Part shown: in pieces, positions 8,457 through 16,359 of the stretch
How the letters are laid out: each line of letters begins with the position of its first letter
Numbering within the stretch: the first letter of the stretch is position 1
From: CAXBCP01 sp047638395
GTDB taxonomy: Bacteria > Pseudomonadota > Alphaproteobacteria > MPNO01 > UBA830
Assembly: GCA_047638395.1 (NCBI GenBank)
Contig: JBLIMV010000009.1
Location: 108,218-172,217, forward strand
Length of the DNA stretch: 64,000 bases
Direction: 5' to 3'
Notes under the pieces: generated by a model
Seen by the model: only the letters and a program-made list of their open reading frames with translations
Databases searched by the model: none
What the model was told of the DNA's origin: nothing
Translations under genes and position numbers: made by a program

Positions 8457-10532
8457 TCAGTCCTCCGTCTCGAAGTTGATCGTGTAATTGTTCAACGCGT
8501 CGATCGACACCAGATCGCCCGGCCCGACCAGAATCGTGGTCGTCGCCTCTTCGATGATGGCGGGGCCGGCGAAGGTCTGCCCATGATGCAAATCGGCACC
8601 GCGATAGATCGGTGTGTCGAGAAATTCACCCACAGATTCCGCATAGACCGGACGGGTATCGATTGGCGTGACCGGTTTGTCGACCGGCTCATACGTCGGA
8701 TCCTGCAATGGTGGCAGCTTACCGATACCGACAACCCGCAGCTTGGCGACGTTGATCCGGCTTTCTGGATTGGTGTGGCCGAACTGGCGGTCGTATTCGC
8801 GTTCGAACGCGGCACGGATTTCAGTCGGTGTCGCATCCGGGGCCAGTGCCACGCGCACATCCCACTGCTGACCTTCGTAATGCAGATCAAGCTCGTAGCC
8901 GAATGTGGTGTTGTCCTTGGTGAAACCTTCTTCGATGAGTGCGTCGAGCGCCTGTGTTTCGAGCTGGGCATAGCCGTCTGCGATGGCGGACGCGACATCA
9001 TCGCCAAGCTCGCGCATCACGACATGAACGAAATCGCGCCGCACATCGGCATGCTGCATGCCGATGGCACAGAACGCGCCTGCCTGGCGCGGAATATAGA
9101 CCGCCCGCGCGCCGAGCTTGCGCCCCACACTGGCGCCATGCATCGGCCCGGCACCGCCGCAGGCAATCAGCATGAACCGGCCCGGATTGTAGCCGCGCTG
9201 GATGCTGATCCGTTCAACCGCATGCAGAAGGTTCTGCTCAACGATACGAATCAGACCTGCCGCCGCTTCGGTGCGCGAGATGCCAAGATCGTTGGCGATT
9301 TCGGTATCGATGGCCTTCTCCGCCGCTGACATGTCGAGCGACACGGAGCCGCCCGCATACGGTCCAGGCCGCATGCGCCCCAGCACCAGATGCGCATCCG
9401 TCACCGTCGGGCGCGTGCCGCCATGACCGTAAGCCGCGGGCCCCGGGCGTGCGCCCGCACCCTCGGGCCCGGCATACATCAGACCGGCCGCATCGATACC
9501 GGCGATTGTGCCGCCACCGGCGCCAACCGTGTGAATATCAACCGACGGGGTCACCAGATCGTAATCGTTAACCGACAGCGCATCCGTGATCGCGACGCGG
9601 CCTTCATGCATCAGCATCACATCGCAGCTGGTGCCACCGATTTCCATGCTGACCAGATTGTTCTCACCGATCCCGGCGGCCAGGTGCTGCATCGCGCCGA
9701 CACCGGCGGACGGGCCAGATAACAGAAGATTCACAGGCTGGCGGATCAACTGGTCGAGCGAGGCGGCACCGCCATTCGACTGCAGCATCAGCAGCTTGGT
9801 CTTCAGCCCCATGTCGATCAGTTTCTGCTGCAGCGCCGTCAGGTAGGAGGCTACGCGCGGCATGACATAGGCGTTCACCGCCGTGGTCGACGTACGTTCG
9901 TATTCGCCCATGACCGGCACGATGTCGGACGACACCGAAATCCATTCGCAAATATTTTCTTCGCGCAGAACTTCGGCGACCGCGTCTTCATGGGCCGAAT
10001 TGACGAAGCTGTTAAGCAGGCTGACGGCGACGGATTCGACGTCGTTCTCGGCAAAGATTTTACACGCCGCACGCACGTCATCGAGATTGAGCGCTTCGAC
10101 CTCGGCGCCGTCGGCGGCAATGCGCCCGGCAACCGGTTGGCGCAGATAGCGCGGCACCAGCACCGGCGGATAGGGCGTGCGGTGATCCCACGGGTCTTTG
10201 CGCAGACCGCGCCGTGCTTCAAGACTGTCGCGGAAACCCTTGGTGGTCAGCAGGCCGACCCGGGCGCCCTTGCCTTCGAGCAGGGTGTTGGTTGCAACCG
10301 TCGAGCCATGCAGGAAAAACTGGCAATCGCCGAGAAACTTTTCCATCGGCTGGTCGAGGGCGGCACAAGCGGTGTTGAGCGCCGAGATCACCCCTTCGCC
10401 GGGATCAGACGGCACCGACGGCACCTTGAAGACTTCGGTACGGCCGTCGCTATCGGCGATGACAAGATCGGTGAACGTGCCGCCGACATCGACGCCGACA
10501 CGCCACGGCGGTGACTGAATGGTTATGGTCAT
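8457..10532 (-). CDS. hyuA: Hydantoinase A/oxoprolinase family protein (HyuA-like)
   Basis: The 691-residue protein has an actin-like ATPase fold. GVDVGGTFTDLV at residues 13-24 is the phosphate-binding loop. NAYVMPR, LLSGPSAGVGAM, EIGGTSCDV and ACGGAGPMHG follow in the order usual for HyuA. The subunit hydrolyses ATP to activate an amide or ketone substrate and works with HyuB. It is the first gene of the hyuA-hyuB transcript. GGGGA lies six bases before the ATG, and a candidate AGTATACT operator lies about 30-45 bases further upstream. No racemase or carbamoylase lies nearby, which argues against a classic hydantoin-utilisation cluster. Confidence 0.88.
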   Translation of the reverse strand: MTITIQSPPWRVGVDVGGTFTDLVIADSDGRTEVFKVPSVPSDPGEGVISALNTACAALDQPMEKFLGDCQFFLHGSTVATNTLLEGKGARVGLLTTKGFRDSLEARRGLRKDPWDHRTPYPPVLVPRYLRQPVAGRIAADGAEVEALNLDDVRAACKIFAENDVESVAVSLLNSFVNSAHEDAVAEVLREENICEWISVSSDIVPVMGEYERTSTTAVNAYVMPRVASYLTALQQKLIDMGLKTKLLMLQSNGGAASLDQLIRQPVNLLLSGPSAGVGAMQHLAAGIGENNLVSMEIGGTSCDVMLMHEGRVAITDALSVNDYDLVTPSVDIHTVGAGGGTIAGIDAAGLMYAGPEGAGARPGPAAYGHGGTRPTVTDAHLVLGRMRPGPYAGGSVSLDMSAAEKAIDTEIANDLGISRTEAAAGLIRIVEQNLLHAVERISIQRGYNPGRFMLIACGGAGPMHGASVGRKLGARAVYIPRQAGAFCAIGMQHADVRRDFVHVVMRELGDDVASAIADGYAQLETQALDALIEEGFTKDNTTFGYELDLHYEGQQWDVRVALAPDATPTEIRAAFEREYDRQFGHTNPESRINVAKLRVVGIGKLPPLQDPTYEPVDKPVTPIDTRPVYAESVGEFLDTPIYRGADLHHGQTFAGPAIIEEATTTILVGPGDLVSIDALNNYTINFETED

Positions 10533-10563
10533 GTGCGTCCCCGGTCCCGTTCGTGTTTGTAAT

Positions 10564-10576
10564 TACGTAGTATACT
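10564..10576. promoter_or_regulatory. Candidate MarR-type operator upstream of hyuA
   Basis: TACGTAGTATACT is the exact reverse complement of the site upstream of preA. It contains the palindrome AGTATACT and a TATACT that could serve as a -10 box on the minus strand. A TTGACG lies 20 bases before that TATACT, a long spacing for a promoter. Confidence 0.6.
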
Positions 10577-10645
10577 CCCTTTTATTTGGGAGAGCGTCAA
10601 GGGGTGGTTGGTGTCGTCCATACGGTAACGCGGTGTCGTATAATC

Positions 10646-10766
10646 TGTCATCCCGGCGGAGGCCGGATTCTCCTTCGAAATATTCCAACCTGTCACCCCG
10701 GCTTTGTGCCGGGGTCCAGTCTTGCGGCCGATAAGGTCTGGATCCCGGCACAAGGCCGGGATGACA
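10646..10766. repeat. Interspersed palindromic repeat, copy 2 (extended)
   Basis: A full copy (10691-10766, TGTCACCCCGGC ... GGCCGGGATGACA) is preceded by an extra half element, TGTCATCCCGGCGGAGGCCG, at 10646. The block lies between pobA and hyuA and is transcriptionally downstream of pobA. Confidence 0.85.
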
Positions 10767-10825
10767 ATCTCAGCGCTCTCTCTGTTACGGAGCCACTGTG
10801 TCACACGTCTTCACCGCAGCGACCC

Positions 10826-12010
10826 TCAATCGTCGAACGGCAAACCGACATAATTCTCCGCCAGCGACCGCGCACCGGTCTCGGTGCTGGTCACGAAATC
10901 GAGCTCCGCCAGTTGCGTGCGGCGCTCGAACGGGCTGGCTTCGGGGAAGCGGTGCATCAGGGTTGTCAGCCACCATGAGAACCGCTGCGCCTTCCATATC
11001 CGGCGCAGACAGGTTTCGGAATAGCGGTCGAGGCGGCCGTCATCCTGTTTCTTGTAATGATCGACCAGCGCGCGCGACAGATAGCGCACGTCGGCGGCGG
11101 CGAGGTTCAGGCCCTTGGCCCCCGTTGGCGGCACGATATGCGCGGCATCGCCAACCAGGAACATGTTGCCAAACCGCATGGGCTCTGCGACGAAACTCCG
11201 CATCGGCGTGATGCTTTTTTCCAGCAGCGGCGCGGGGGTCAGCTTTTTCGCCCCCTCTTCATCCAGCCTGTGGGCGAGCTCTTCCCAGATGCGCTCATCC
11301 GACCATTCGTCGATTTCTTCATCTGGCGCACACTGGATATAGAGCCGGCTGAGGGATTTCGAGCGCATGCTGAACAGCGCGAAACCGCGGTCGCTATTGG
11401 CGTAGATCAGCTCGTCCGATACCGGCGGCGTTTCGGCAAGGATGCCGAGCCAGGCAAACGGATAGACGCGCTCAAACAGCTGAATACGGTCGGCGGGAAT
11501 GCTGCGCCGCGATACGCCGTGGAAGCCGTCGCACCCGGCGATGTAATCGCACTGGATCTCATGGGCCTCGCCGTCCTTGCGGTAGCGGATAAACGGCTGA
11601 TCGGAATCGAACTCGTCGACGGTGACGGCCTCGGCCTCGTAGACGATCTGCGCGCCGGCGGCATCGAGCGCATTGTTCAGATCCTTCGTCACCTCGGTCT
11701 GGCCATAGACCATGACGGTCTTGCCGCCCGTGAGATTCACGAAATCGATGGCATGGCGCTCGCCATTGAAACACAGCTCGACCCCGCCATGGAGTAGGCC
11801 CTCGGCATGCATGCGCTCGCCAACCTGGGCTTCGTCCAGCAGGTCCATGGTGCCCTGTTCGAGCACGCCGGCGCGGATGCGTCCTTCGACATAGGCGCGG
11901 CTCTGGCGTTCGACGATGATGCTGTCGATCCCCTGCAACGCCAGCAGGCGTGACAGCAGCAGCCCCGACGGCCCGGCGCCGATGATACCGATCTGTGTTT
12001 TATGAATCAT
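10826..12010 (-). CDS. pobA: 4-hydroxybenzoate 3-monooxygenase
   Basis: The 394-residue protein has the same length as characterised PobA enzymes. Motifs are the FAD-binding GAGPSG at residues 11-16, the ERQSRAYVEGRIRAGVLEQG stretch, the DG motif CDGFHGVSR, and the GD motif GDAAHIVPPTGAKGLN. The flavoprotein converts 4-hydroxybenzoate to protocatechuate with NADPH and oxygen in the cytosol. No protocatechuate ring-cleavage genes lie in the window. It is a single-gene transcript. A tandem 14-base repeat sits 10-40 bases upstream of the start and could be its operator. Confidence 0.93.
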   Translation of the reverse strand: MIHKTQIGIIGAGPSGLLLSRLLALQGIDSIIVERQSRAYVEGRIRAGVLEQGTMDLLDEAQVGERMHAEGLLHGGVELCFNGERHAIDFVNLTGGKTVMVYGQTEVTKDLNNALDAAGAQIVYEAEAVTVDEFDSDQPFIRYRKDGEAHEIQCDYIAGCDGFHGVSRRSIPADRIQLFERVYPFAWLGILAETPPVSDELIYANSDRGFALFSMRSKSLSRLYIQCAPDEEIDEWSDERIWEELAHRLDEEGAKKLTPAPLLEKSITPMRSFVAEPMRFGNMFLVGDAAHIVPPTGAKGLNLAAADVRYLSRALVDHYKKQDDGRLDRYSETCLRRIWKAQRFSWWLTTLMHRFPEASPFERRTQLAELDFVTSTETGARSLAENYVGLPFDD

Positions 12011-12019
12011 GATGTGTGT

Positions 12020-12050
12020 CCCGTTATCTGTGCAGGCCCGTTATCTGTGC
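12020..12050. promoter_or_regulatory. Tandem 14-base direct repeat upstream of pobA, candidate operator
   Basis: CCCGTTATCTGTGC occurs exactly twice (12020-12033 and 12037-12050), with starts 17 bases apart, immediately upstream of the pobA start codon. Direct repeats at this place are typical of activator or repressor half-sites. No pobR-like gene is adjacent. Confidence 0.5.
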
Positions 12051-12128
12051 CGGACAGTGTGGGACGAATATCGGGGCGGGGCAATTGTCACCAATGACGC
12101 ACCCACACCCGCAAAGCGATTACAGATT

Positions 12129-12206
12129 TGTCACCCCGGCTTTGTGCCAGGGCCCAGTCTTTGGCTCGAAAAGGTTTCTGGATCCCGGCACAAGGCCGGG
12201 ATGACA
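12129..12206. repeat. Interspersed palindromic repeat, copy 3
   Basis: TGTCACCCCGGCTTTGTGCC opens and GGCACAAGGCCGGGATGACA closes the element. The left arm has a substitution (GCCAGGG for GCCGGGG). It lies between the Rieske gene's 3' end and the pobA upstream region. Confidence 0.85.
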
Positions 12207-12256
12207 ATTGTGCTGATTTCCGGCACCGGACTGACGAAAATCATCTGAGGAATAAT

Positions 12257-13327
12257 CTACTCCGCCGCGACGCCGTCGGCTTTCTGTTCATCGCCATAAA
12301 GCCGACGCAATGTGCGCCGCATAGCGAGCAGGCCTTCATCAGCCGGGATCGTGCCGCGCGGGTTGGCATCCTGGCCGGGTGACGAGACATCCAGGTTGAT
12401 GGCCCGCTGCTGTGCCTCGTAGATGTCCAGATCCTCTTTGAGCACCCCGTGCATCGCTTCGACGAACAGATCGCGCATATGATCGGGCACCTTGTCCTTG
12501 TGCCCGGCGACGGTCCAGAACTGGTGGGTGGTGGTTTCGGTTTCCGGCGTCATCGCGTGATAGACAACGAAGCCCCACTTGCCCTGATCGTTGTTGCGCG
12601 TATCGGTATCCGCACCAATACCGGCATCGACCGAGCCGTTATTGATATTGATATAGGCCGGCGGGATGAACTGGCTCATCTGCCAGCGGTCGATATTGTT
12701 CGTGTAGCCGGCATATTCGCGGAACGCCAAAGCCGGTTCGATATCTTCCATCCAGCGGGTCACCCGCACGTTGTCGCCTTCCTGATCGACGGACAGGTTG
12801 GCGGCTTCGGCAACCGCGCGGTTACCGGTGGTCGAGCCGTGCACATAGGTCAGGTGCGACAGGTCCAAAAGGTTGTCGAGCACGAGGCGGTAGCCGGCCT
12901 TCACATAGGTCTGACCCTGGGCGCGGATCCAGTCTTCGTTTTCATTGTGTTTCGGGTATTCGGGAATATTTGCCTCATCGGCAAGCGCCGGATCGCCCGG
13001 CCAGTAAAATACCCAGCCATGGCGCTCAACCACAGGAAAAGTGCGCACCGTCGCCCAGTCCGGTGGCTCGGCCGAGCCTGGCAGATGGGTGCAGGCGCCG
13101 GCGCAATCATAGACCATGCCGTGATAGCCGCATTCGATCTCGTCACCGATCAGGCGACCTTCGGACAGCGGCAGGTTCCGGTGCGGACAACGGTTCTCGA
13201 GGGCGACCGGCGTGCCGTCTTCTTTACGATAGAGCACGACATATTCGTTGAGCAGAACGCGCCCTAAAAGTTCGCGTCCGACGTCTTTGGACCAGGCGGC
13301 GACGTACCAGGCATTTTTCAGAAACAT
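12257..13327 (-). CDS. Rieske aromatic oxygenase, VanA-type terminal oxygenase
   Basis: The 356-residue protein has an N-terminal Rieske 2Fe-2S centre (C47, H49, C66, H69 in CPHRNLPLSEG ... CGYHG) and a catalytic domain with DNLLDLSHLTYVHGS, where H158 and H163 should bind mononuclear iron. The layout matches vanillate O-demethylase oxygenase and related single-component terminal oxygenases, which need a separate flavin/ferredoxin reductase. No reductase gene is nearby. AGGAGGG lies six bases before ATG 13327, which decides the start. It is divergent from MarR copy 2, with TCAGTATACC sites in front of both genes. The substrate is unresolved; an aromatic methoxy or similar compound is plausible. 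Confidence 0.88.
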   Translation of the reverse strand: MFLKNAWYVAAWSKDVGRELLGRVLLNEYVVLYRKEDGTPVALENRCPHRNLPLSEGRLIGDEIECGYHGMVYDCAGACTHLPGSAEPPDWATVRTFPVVERHGWVFYWPGDPALADEANIPEYPKHNENEDWIRAQGQTYVKAGYRLVLDNLLDLSHLTYVHGSTTGNRAVAEAANLSVDQEGDNVRVTRWMEDIEPALAFREYAGYTNNIDRWQMSQFIPPAYININNGSVDAGIGADTDTRNNDQGKWGFVVYHAMTPETETTTHQFWTVAGHKDKVPDHMRDLFVEAMHGVLKEDLDIYEAQQRAINLDVSSPGQDANPRGTIPADEGLLAMRRTLRRLYGDEQKADGVAAE

Positions 13328-13385
13328 CGTTTCCCTCCTACGAATGACCCTGCCCGAGATCGCGTAAATCAGACCGGGCATTTCA

Positions 13386-13441
13386 TCAGTATACCCCGTT
13401 TATATCCATCCACAACCGGATTCGCAGATTGTCAGTATACC
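13386..13441. promoter_or_regulatory. Paired candidate operators between the Rieske oxygenase and MarR genes
   Basis: The 10-mer TCAGTATACC occurs at 13386-13395 and again at 13432-13441 in the same orientation. One copy lies 59 bases before the Rieske start and the other 30 bases before the MarR start. The core AGTATAC is shared with the preA and hyuA sites. This suggests autoregulation by the MarR protein and control of the divergent oxygenase. Confidence 0.6.
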
Positions 13442-13470
13442 GCGGACCGCCCAGCCGATATGGTTTCGCG

Positions 13471-13971
13471 ATGGCAAAGAGCAAAACAAATGCGGAATCC
13501 GGCGGCTCGTTAACGAGCCTGTGGGAACGGCCGGGATATCTGATCCGCCGTCTGCACCAGATTCATGTCGCGATCTTTCTGGATGAGTGCGCCGATTACG
13601 GCATCACACCGGTGCAATACGCGGTGATGACCGCCCTGCTCAACAACCCGGGGGCCGATCAGGTGACCCTTGCCCGCGATGCGGGGATCGACCGCACAAA
13701 TGTAGCCGACGTGCTCGCGCGGCTGGCCCAGCGCGGGCTGGTCAAACGCGAAGCCGGCAAGCAGGACCGGCGCATGCGGGTCGCCAACCTGACCGAAGAG
13801 GGCGAGAAAATTGCCCGCGACATGGAGCACGCATCGCTCAGCGCGCAGGCCAGGTTCATGGCGCCGCTATCGGCGGATAAACGAGAACAGCTTATGTCGC
13901 TGATGGGCGACCTGGTCGACGCCAATAACGAATTCAGCCGCGCGCCCGCCCGTAAACGACCAGCCCCATAA
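13471..13971 (+). CDS. MarR-family transcriptional regulator (copy 2)
   Basis: The 166-residue winged-helix protein is paralogous to the MarR protein at 4493 (RPGYLIRRLHQIHVAIFLDEC, ITPVQYAVM, DAGIDRTNVADVLARL, then KQDRRMRVAN as the wing). A TTG at 13429 in the same frame is possible, but ATG 13471 leaves the operator upstream and matches the paralogue's length. Its position next to the AGTATAC sites makes it the best candidate to control the Rieske oxygenase, hyuAB and preA. The ligand is unknown. Confidence 0.88.
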   Translation: MAKSKTNAESGGSLTSLWERPGYLIRRLHQIHVAIFLDECADYGITPVQYAVMTALLNNPGADQVTLARDAGIDRTNVADVLARLAQRGLVKREAGKQDRRMRVANLTEEGEKIARDMEHASLSAQARFMAPLSADKREQLMSLMGDLVDANNEFSRAPARKRPAP

Positions 13972-13983
13972 AAACCCGCCCAT

Positions 13984-14009
13984 AAAAAAGGGGCGGCCGA
14001 AGCCACCCC
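13984..14009 (-). terminator. Rho-independent terminator of the TRAP binding-protein gene
   Basis: On the minus strand GGGGTGGC-TTCG-GCCGCCCC forms an 8-base stem with one G-T pair and a tight TTCG loop, followed by TTTTTT. It lies between the convergent MarR and TRAP genes. Confidence 0.85.
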
Positions 14010-14049
14010 CCAATCTCAGACGCGACAAGTCGCGCACGTAAGACCCGGT

Positions 14050-15054
14050 TTATTTCTTGGTCCGGGCAGCCGCCGCTTTGAGCAGCGCATACATGTCCTT
14101 GGTCTTCGGATTTTTGCCGAGGAACTCGTCGCCAAGCGGTTTGACCTTGCCCATGAAGGTCTTCTGGTCGGCATCTGACAGGCGAATGACTTCGGCGCCA
14201 TTATCCTTCCACAGCTTCTCGGCACGCTTGCCGTAATCCGCCGCGGTGTTGGTGTTCCAGTCGCTCATCCCGCGGAGCGAGGACAAAACCGTCTTCCGCT
14301 GGGCGGCGGACAGTTTCTTCAGCCACGCACCGCTGACCATCACTGCACTCGGGATCATGCCGCTTTCAACAACGGTGATCGATTTCGTGACCGTGAAGAA
14401 CTTCGATCCGCCCATGACGATGATCGAGCTGCGCACCGCGTCGATCGTGCCACGCTGCAGGCCCGGCAGAACCTCGCTATACGGCATCGGTACGCCGGCG
14501 GCTCCGAACGAACGGACGAGGGCGCTTTCCATCTTGGTGGCGAGCACCCGGATTTTCTTGCCCTTGAAGTCGGCCAGGGTGCGGATCGGCGATTTGCTGG
14601 CAAACGAAGTCGGGCCATAGACATAGAGCGACGACATGATCATGCCCCGGTTGGCGGCAAGCTTTGAATATTTGCCAAAAAATTCGGGATCGTTCAGCGC
14701 ACGGTGCGCGTGGAATACATCGTCGAACATGCCGGGCGCGTCAGGCACCTGGAAGTTCGGGTTGATACCGACCAGGAAGCCCGGCGGCGTGATGAGCGCT
14801 TCGAGCGTGCCGAACTGAAGCCCTTCGATCATGCGCGGGATCGAACCGATCTGTGCCGCCGGGAAAACCCGCGGCGAAATTTTCAACGCCGTGTCGGCCT
14901 TGAAACGTTTCTGAATTTCCAGACCGATCGCATGCTGCGGATCGTTGATCGTCGCAAAGCCGATCTTCATATCCATCTGCGCTGTCGCGGCGCCCGCGTA
15001 GCCCGCAACGGCAAGTGCCGCGAACGCGCTGATATATTTACGTGTCATCATCAT
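14050..15054 (-). CDS. TRAP transporter DctP-type substrate-binding protein (orphan)
   Basis: The roughly 334-residue protein has a Sec signal (hydrophobic core ending AGAATAQ) followed by the DctP fold (MKIGFATINDPQHAIGLEIQ, FPAAQIGSIPRMIEGLQFGT, then FKGKKIRVLATKMES and a conserved R/N ligand region). DctP proteins bind organic acids in the periplasm and pass them to DctQ/DctM membrane subunits. No dctQ or dctM gene is adjacent, so it must use a permease encoded elsewhere. Three ATG codons in a row (15054, 15051, 15048) follow GGGAG; the exact start is uncertain by a few codons. Confidence 0.85.
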   Translation of the reverse strand: MMMTRKYISAFAALAVAGYAGAATAQMDMKIGFATINDPQHAIGLEIQKRFKADTALKISPRVFPAAQIGSIPRMIEGLQFGTLEALITPPGFLVGINPNFQVPDAPGMFDDVFHAHRALNDPEFFGKYSKLAANRGMIMSSLYVYGPTSFASKSPIRTLADFKGKKIRVLATKMESALVRSFGAAGVPMPYSEVLPGLQRGTIDAVRSSIIVMGGSKFFTVTKSITVVESGMIPSAVMVSGAWLKKLSAAQRKTVLSSLRGMSDWNTNTAADYGKRAEKLWKDNGAEVIRLSDADQKTFMGKVKPLGDEFLGKNPKTKDMYALLKAAAARTKK

Positions 15055-15120
15055 ATGTCTCCCATGAAAAAGATGTCCCTGTCCGGACCCCAACAGCCAG
15101 CCTGCGAAAGGCCCAATACC

Positions 15121-15146
15121 GTTAGAAATCTAACCGTCAGTATGCT
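15121..15146. promoter_or_regulatory. Candidate operator region upstream of the DctP gene
   Basis: A perfect 14-base dyad, GTTAGAAATCTAAC (15121-15134), is followed by TCAGTATGCT (15137-15146). The second differs by one base in its core from the AGTATAC sites upstream of the Rieske, hyuA and preA genes. The region lies between the divergent DctP and RidA-like genes. Confidence 0.4.
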
Positions 15147-15231
15147 GAGGGGTCTGACAGTGAGTCAATAGCGTGGCACGCCCGAATCGCGTTAAATGGA
15201 AGACAGGACACAGAATAGAAGGATGTCAGAT

Positions 15232-15636
15232 ATGACCAACAAATCCGTCGGCACAAGCCCCCCAACGGTCGCCCCGCCAATGAAGCCACATTATTCGAAC
15301 AGCATCCGGACCAATAGCGGCCCGCTGCTTTTCGTTGCCGGGCAGGTTGCCCTCGCCGCCGACGGCAAGCTGGTCGGTGAAGGCGACATCCGGGCCCAGA
15401 CGACGCAGGTGCTTGAAAACATCCGGGCCATCGTCGAGGCGAATGGCGCCACCATGGCCGACCTCGCACAGGTGACGGTCTACGTGCGCGACATAGAGGC
15501 GTTCAGCCTGGTCTCCGACATCCGCGAACGCTACTTCCCGGCCGACGGCCCCGCCTCGGCAATCGTCGAGGTATCGGCACTCGCCTGGCCGGAATTCCTG
15601 ATCGAGATCTCCGCCGTGGCGGCACTACCCGGATAA
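15232..15636 (+). CDS. RidA/YjgF-family protein lacking the usual arginine
   Basis: The 134-residue Rid-family protein has LLFVAGQVALAADGKLV, QTTQVLENIRAIVEANGA, VTVYVRDIEAF and VEVSALAWPEFLIEI. In the enamine/imine deaminase RidA an Arg in the PARS segment binds the substrate carboxylate. The matching segment here reads PASA, so that Arg is missing and deaminase activity of the classic type is doubtful. GAAGGA lies eight bases before ATG 15232, which I prefer over ATG 15223. Its last 106 bases overlap the 3' end of the convergent gene at 15531-16232. Confidence 0.82.
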   Translation: MTNKSVGTSPPTVAPPMKPHYSNSIRTNSGPLLFVAGQVALAADGKLVGEGDIRAQTTQVLENIRAIVEANGATMADLAQVTVYVRDIEAFSLVSDIRERYFPADGPASAIVEVSALAWPEFLIEISAVAALPG

Positions 15637-16232
15637 GGCATCCCGTCCGCGCCGATCAATCCGCGCGACACCAGGTCATCGACGGTACGGCGGAACTGCG
15701 CACCTGCGGCCGGGCGTTCCCATGCTTCCAGCCAGTTCTGTTCGACAAAGGCATGGATGGCCGGCTGGCCGAGCGCCGCCTCCCACAGGATGCCGAGCAG
15801 AGACGCCATCAGCTCCTCATGCTCCTTGACCGCGTCAGTTGCACAACGCGCGGCGTCCGCTTGTGCCGCGTGGCCGGTTTCAGGCCCGGCACCCAGACCG
15901 AAATCAGCCAGCGCCCGTCGGTCCGGCGGGGCGATCAGCCAGTGGGCGACTTCATGGATCAGAACAGAGGCCTCGCTGCGTGTGCGGATCGCGTGGCCGT
16001 CCCAGCTGAATGCGGCGGCCGGTTCCTGATCGACCATCGGGATGCCAAAGGATGCGACCAGATTGAGCGCTGCCCGCCGATGCGCGGGCGTGTCGTATGG
16101 CGCATCAAACGCGGCATGGGTGTCCGCGATCAGGCCGAACGCAGCCCGCGCCGTTGTGGCGGGGGCCAGGTAGGAGTCGAACCGGGCAAGTGCGCGCCCC
16201 AGCGTGTCACGGTCTATCGGCGTCAATCTCAT
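15531..16232 (-). CDS. HExxH protein resembling elongation factor P hydroxylase (EpmC/YfcM)
   Basis: The 233-residue soluble protein, counted from ATG 16232, contains SVLIHEVAHWLIAPPDRR followed by DFGLG and later EHEELMASLLG. The HExAHWxIAxxxRR...DFG pattern recalls EpmC/YfcM, the iron-dependent hydroxylase of modified EF-P, but the rest does not obviously match. A metal-dependent hydrolase or hydroxylase role is inferred from HExxH plus a downstream Glu. The C-terminal 35 codons overlap the RidA-like gene tail to tail, which is unusual; the protein could end earlier if the stop region is misread. It is divergent from the MaoC gene. Confidence 0.6.
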   Translation of the reverse strand: MRLTPIDRDTLGRALARFDSYLAPATTARAAFGLIADTHAAFDAPYDTPAHRRAALNLVASFGIPMVDQEPAAAFSWDGHAIRTRSEASVLIHEVAHWLIAPPDRRALADFGLGAGPETGHAAQADAARCATDAVKEHEELMASLLGILWEAALGQPAIHAFVEQNWLEAWERPAAGAQFRRTVDDLVSRGLIGADGMPYPGSAATAEISIRNSGQASADTSTIAEAGPSAGK

Positions 16233-16359
16233 GCGGCGCAATATAAACATCTCTGTCGGCAATTGCTTGCATTCCCCGCGCCGGGCGGCGATGGTCGCGC
16301 CGGCTGAAAACGACACGGCAAAATCTCGGCAGGACCCCGACAAGGCAGGGCACGACAAG

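Noticed and set aside
13429..13470. TTG start for MarR copy 2
   Set aside because: It would place the candidate operator inside the gene and exceed the paralogue's length; ATG 13471 fits better.
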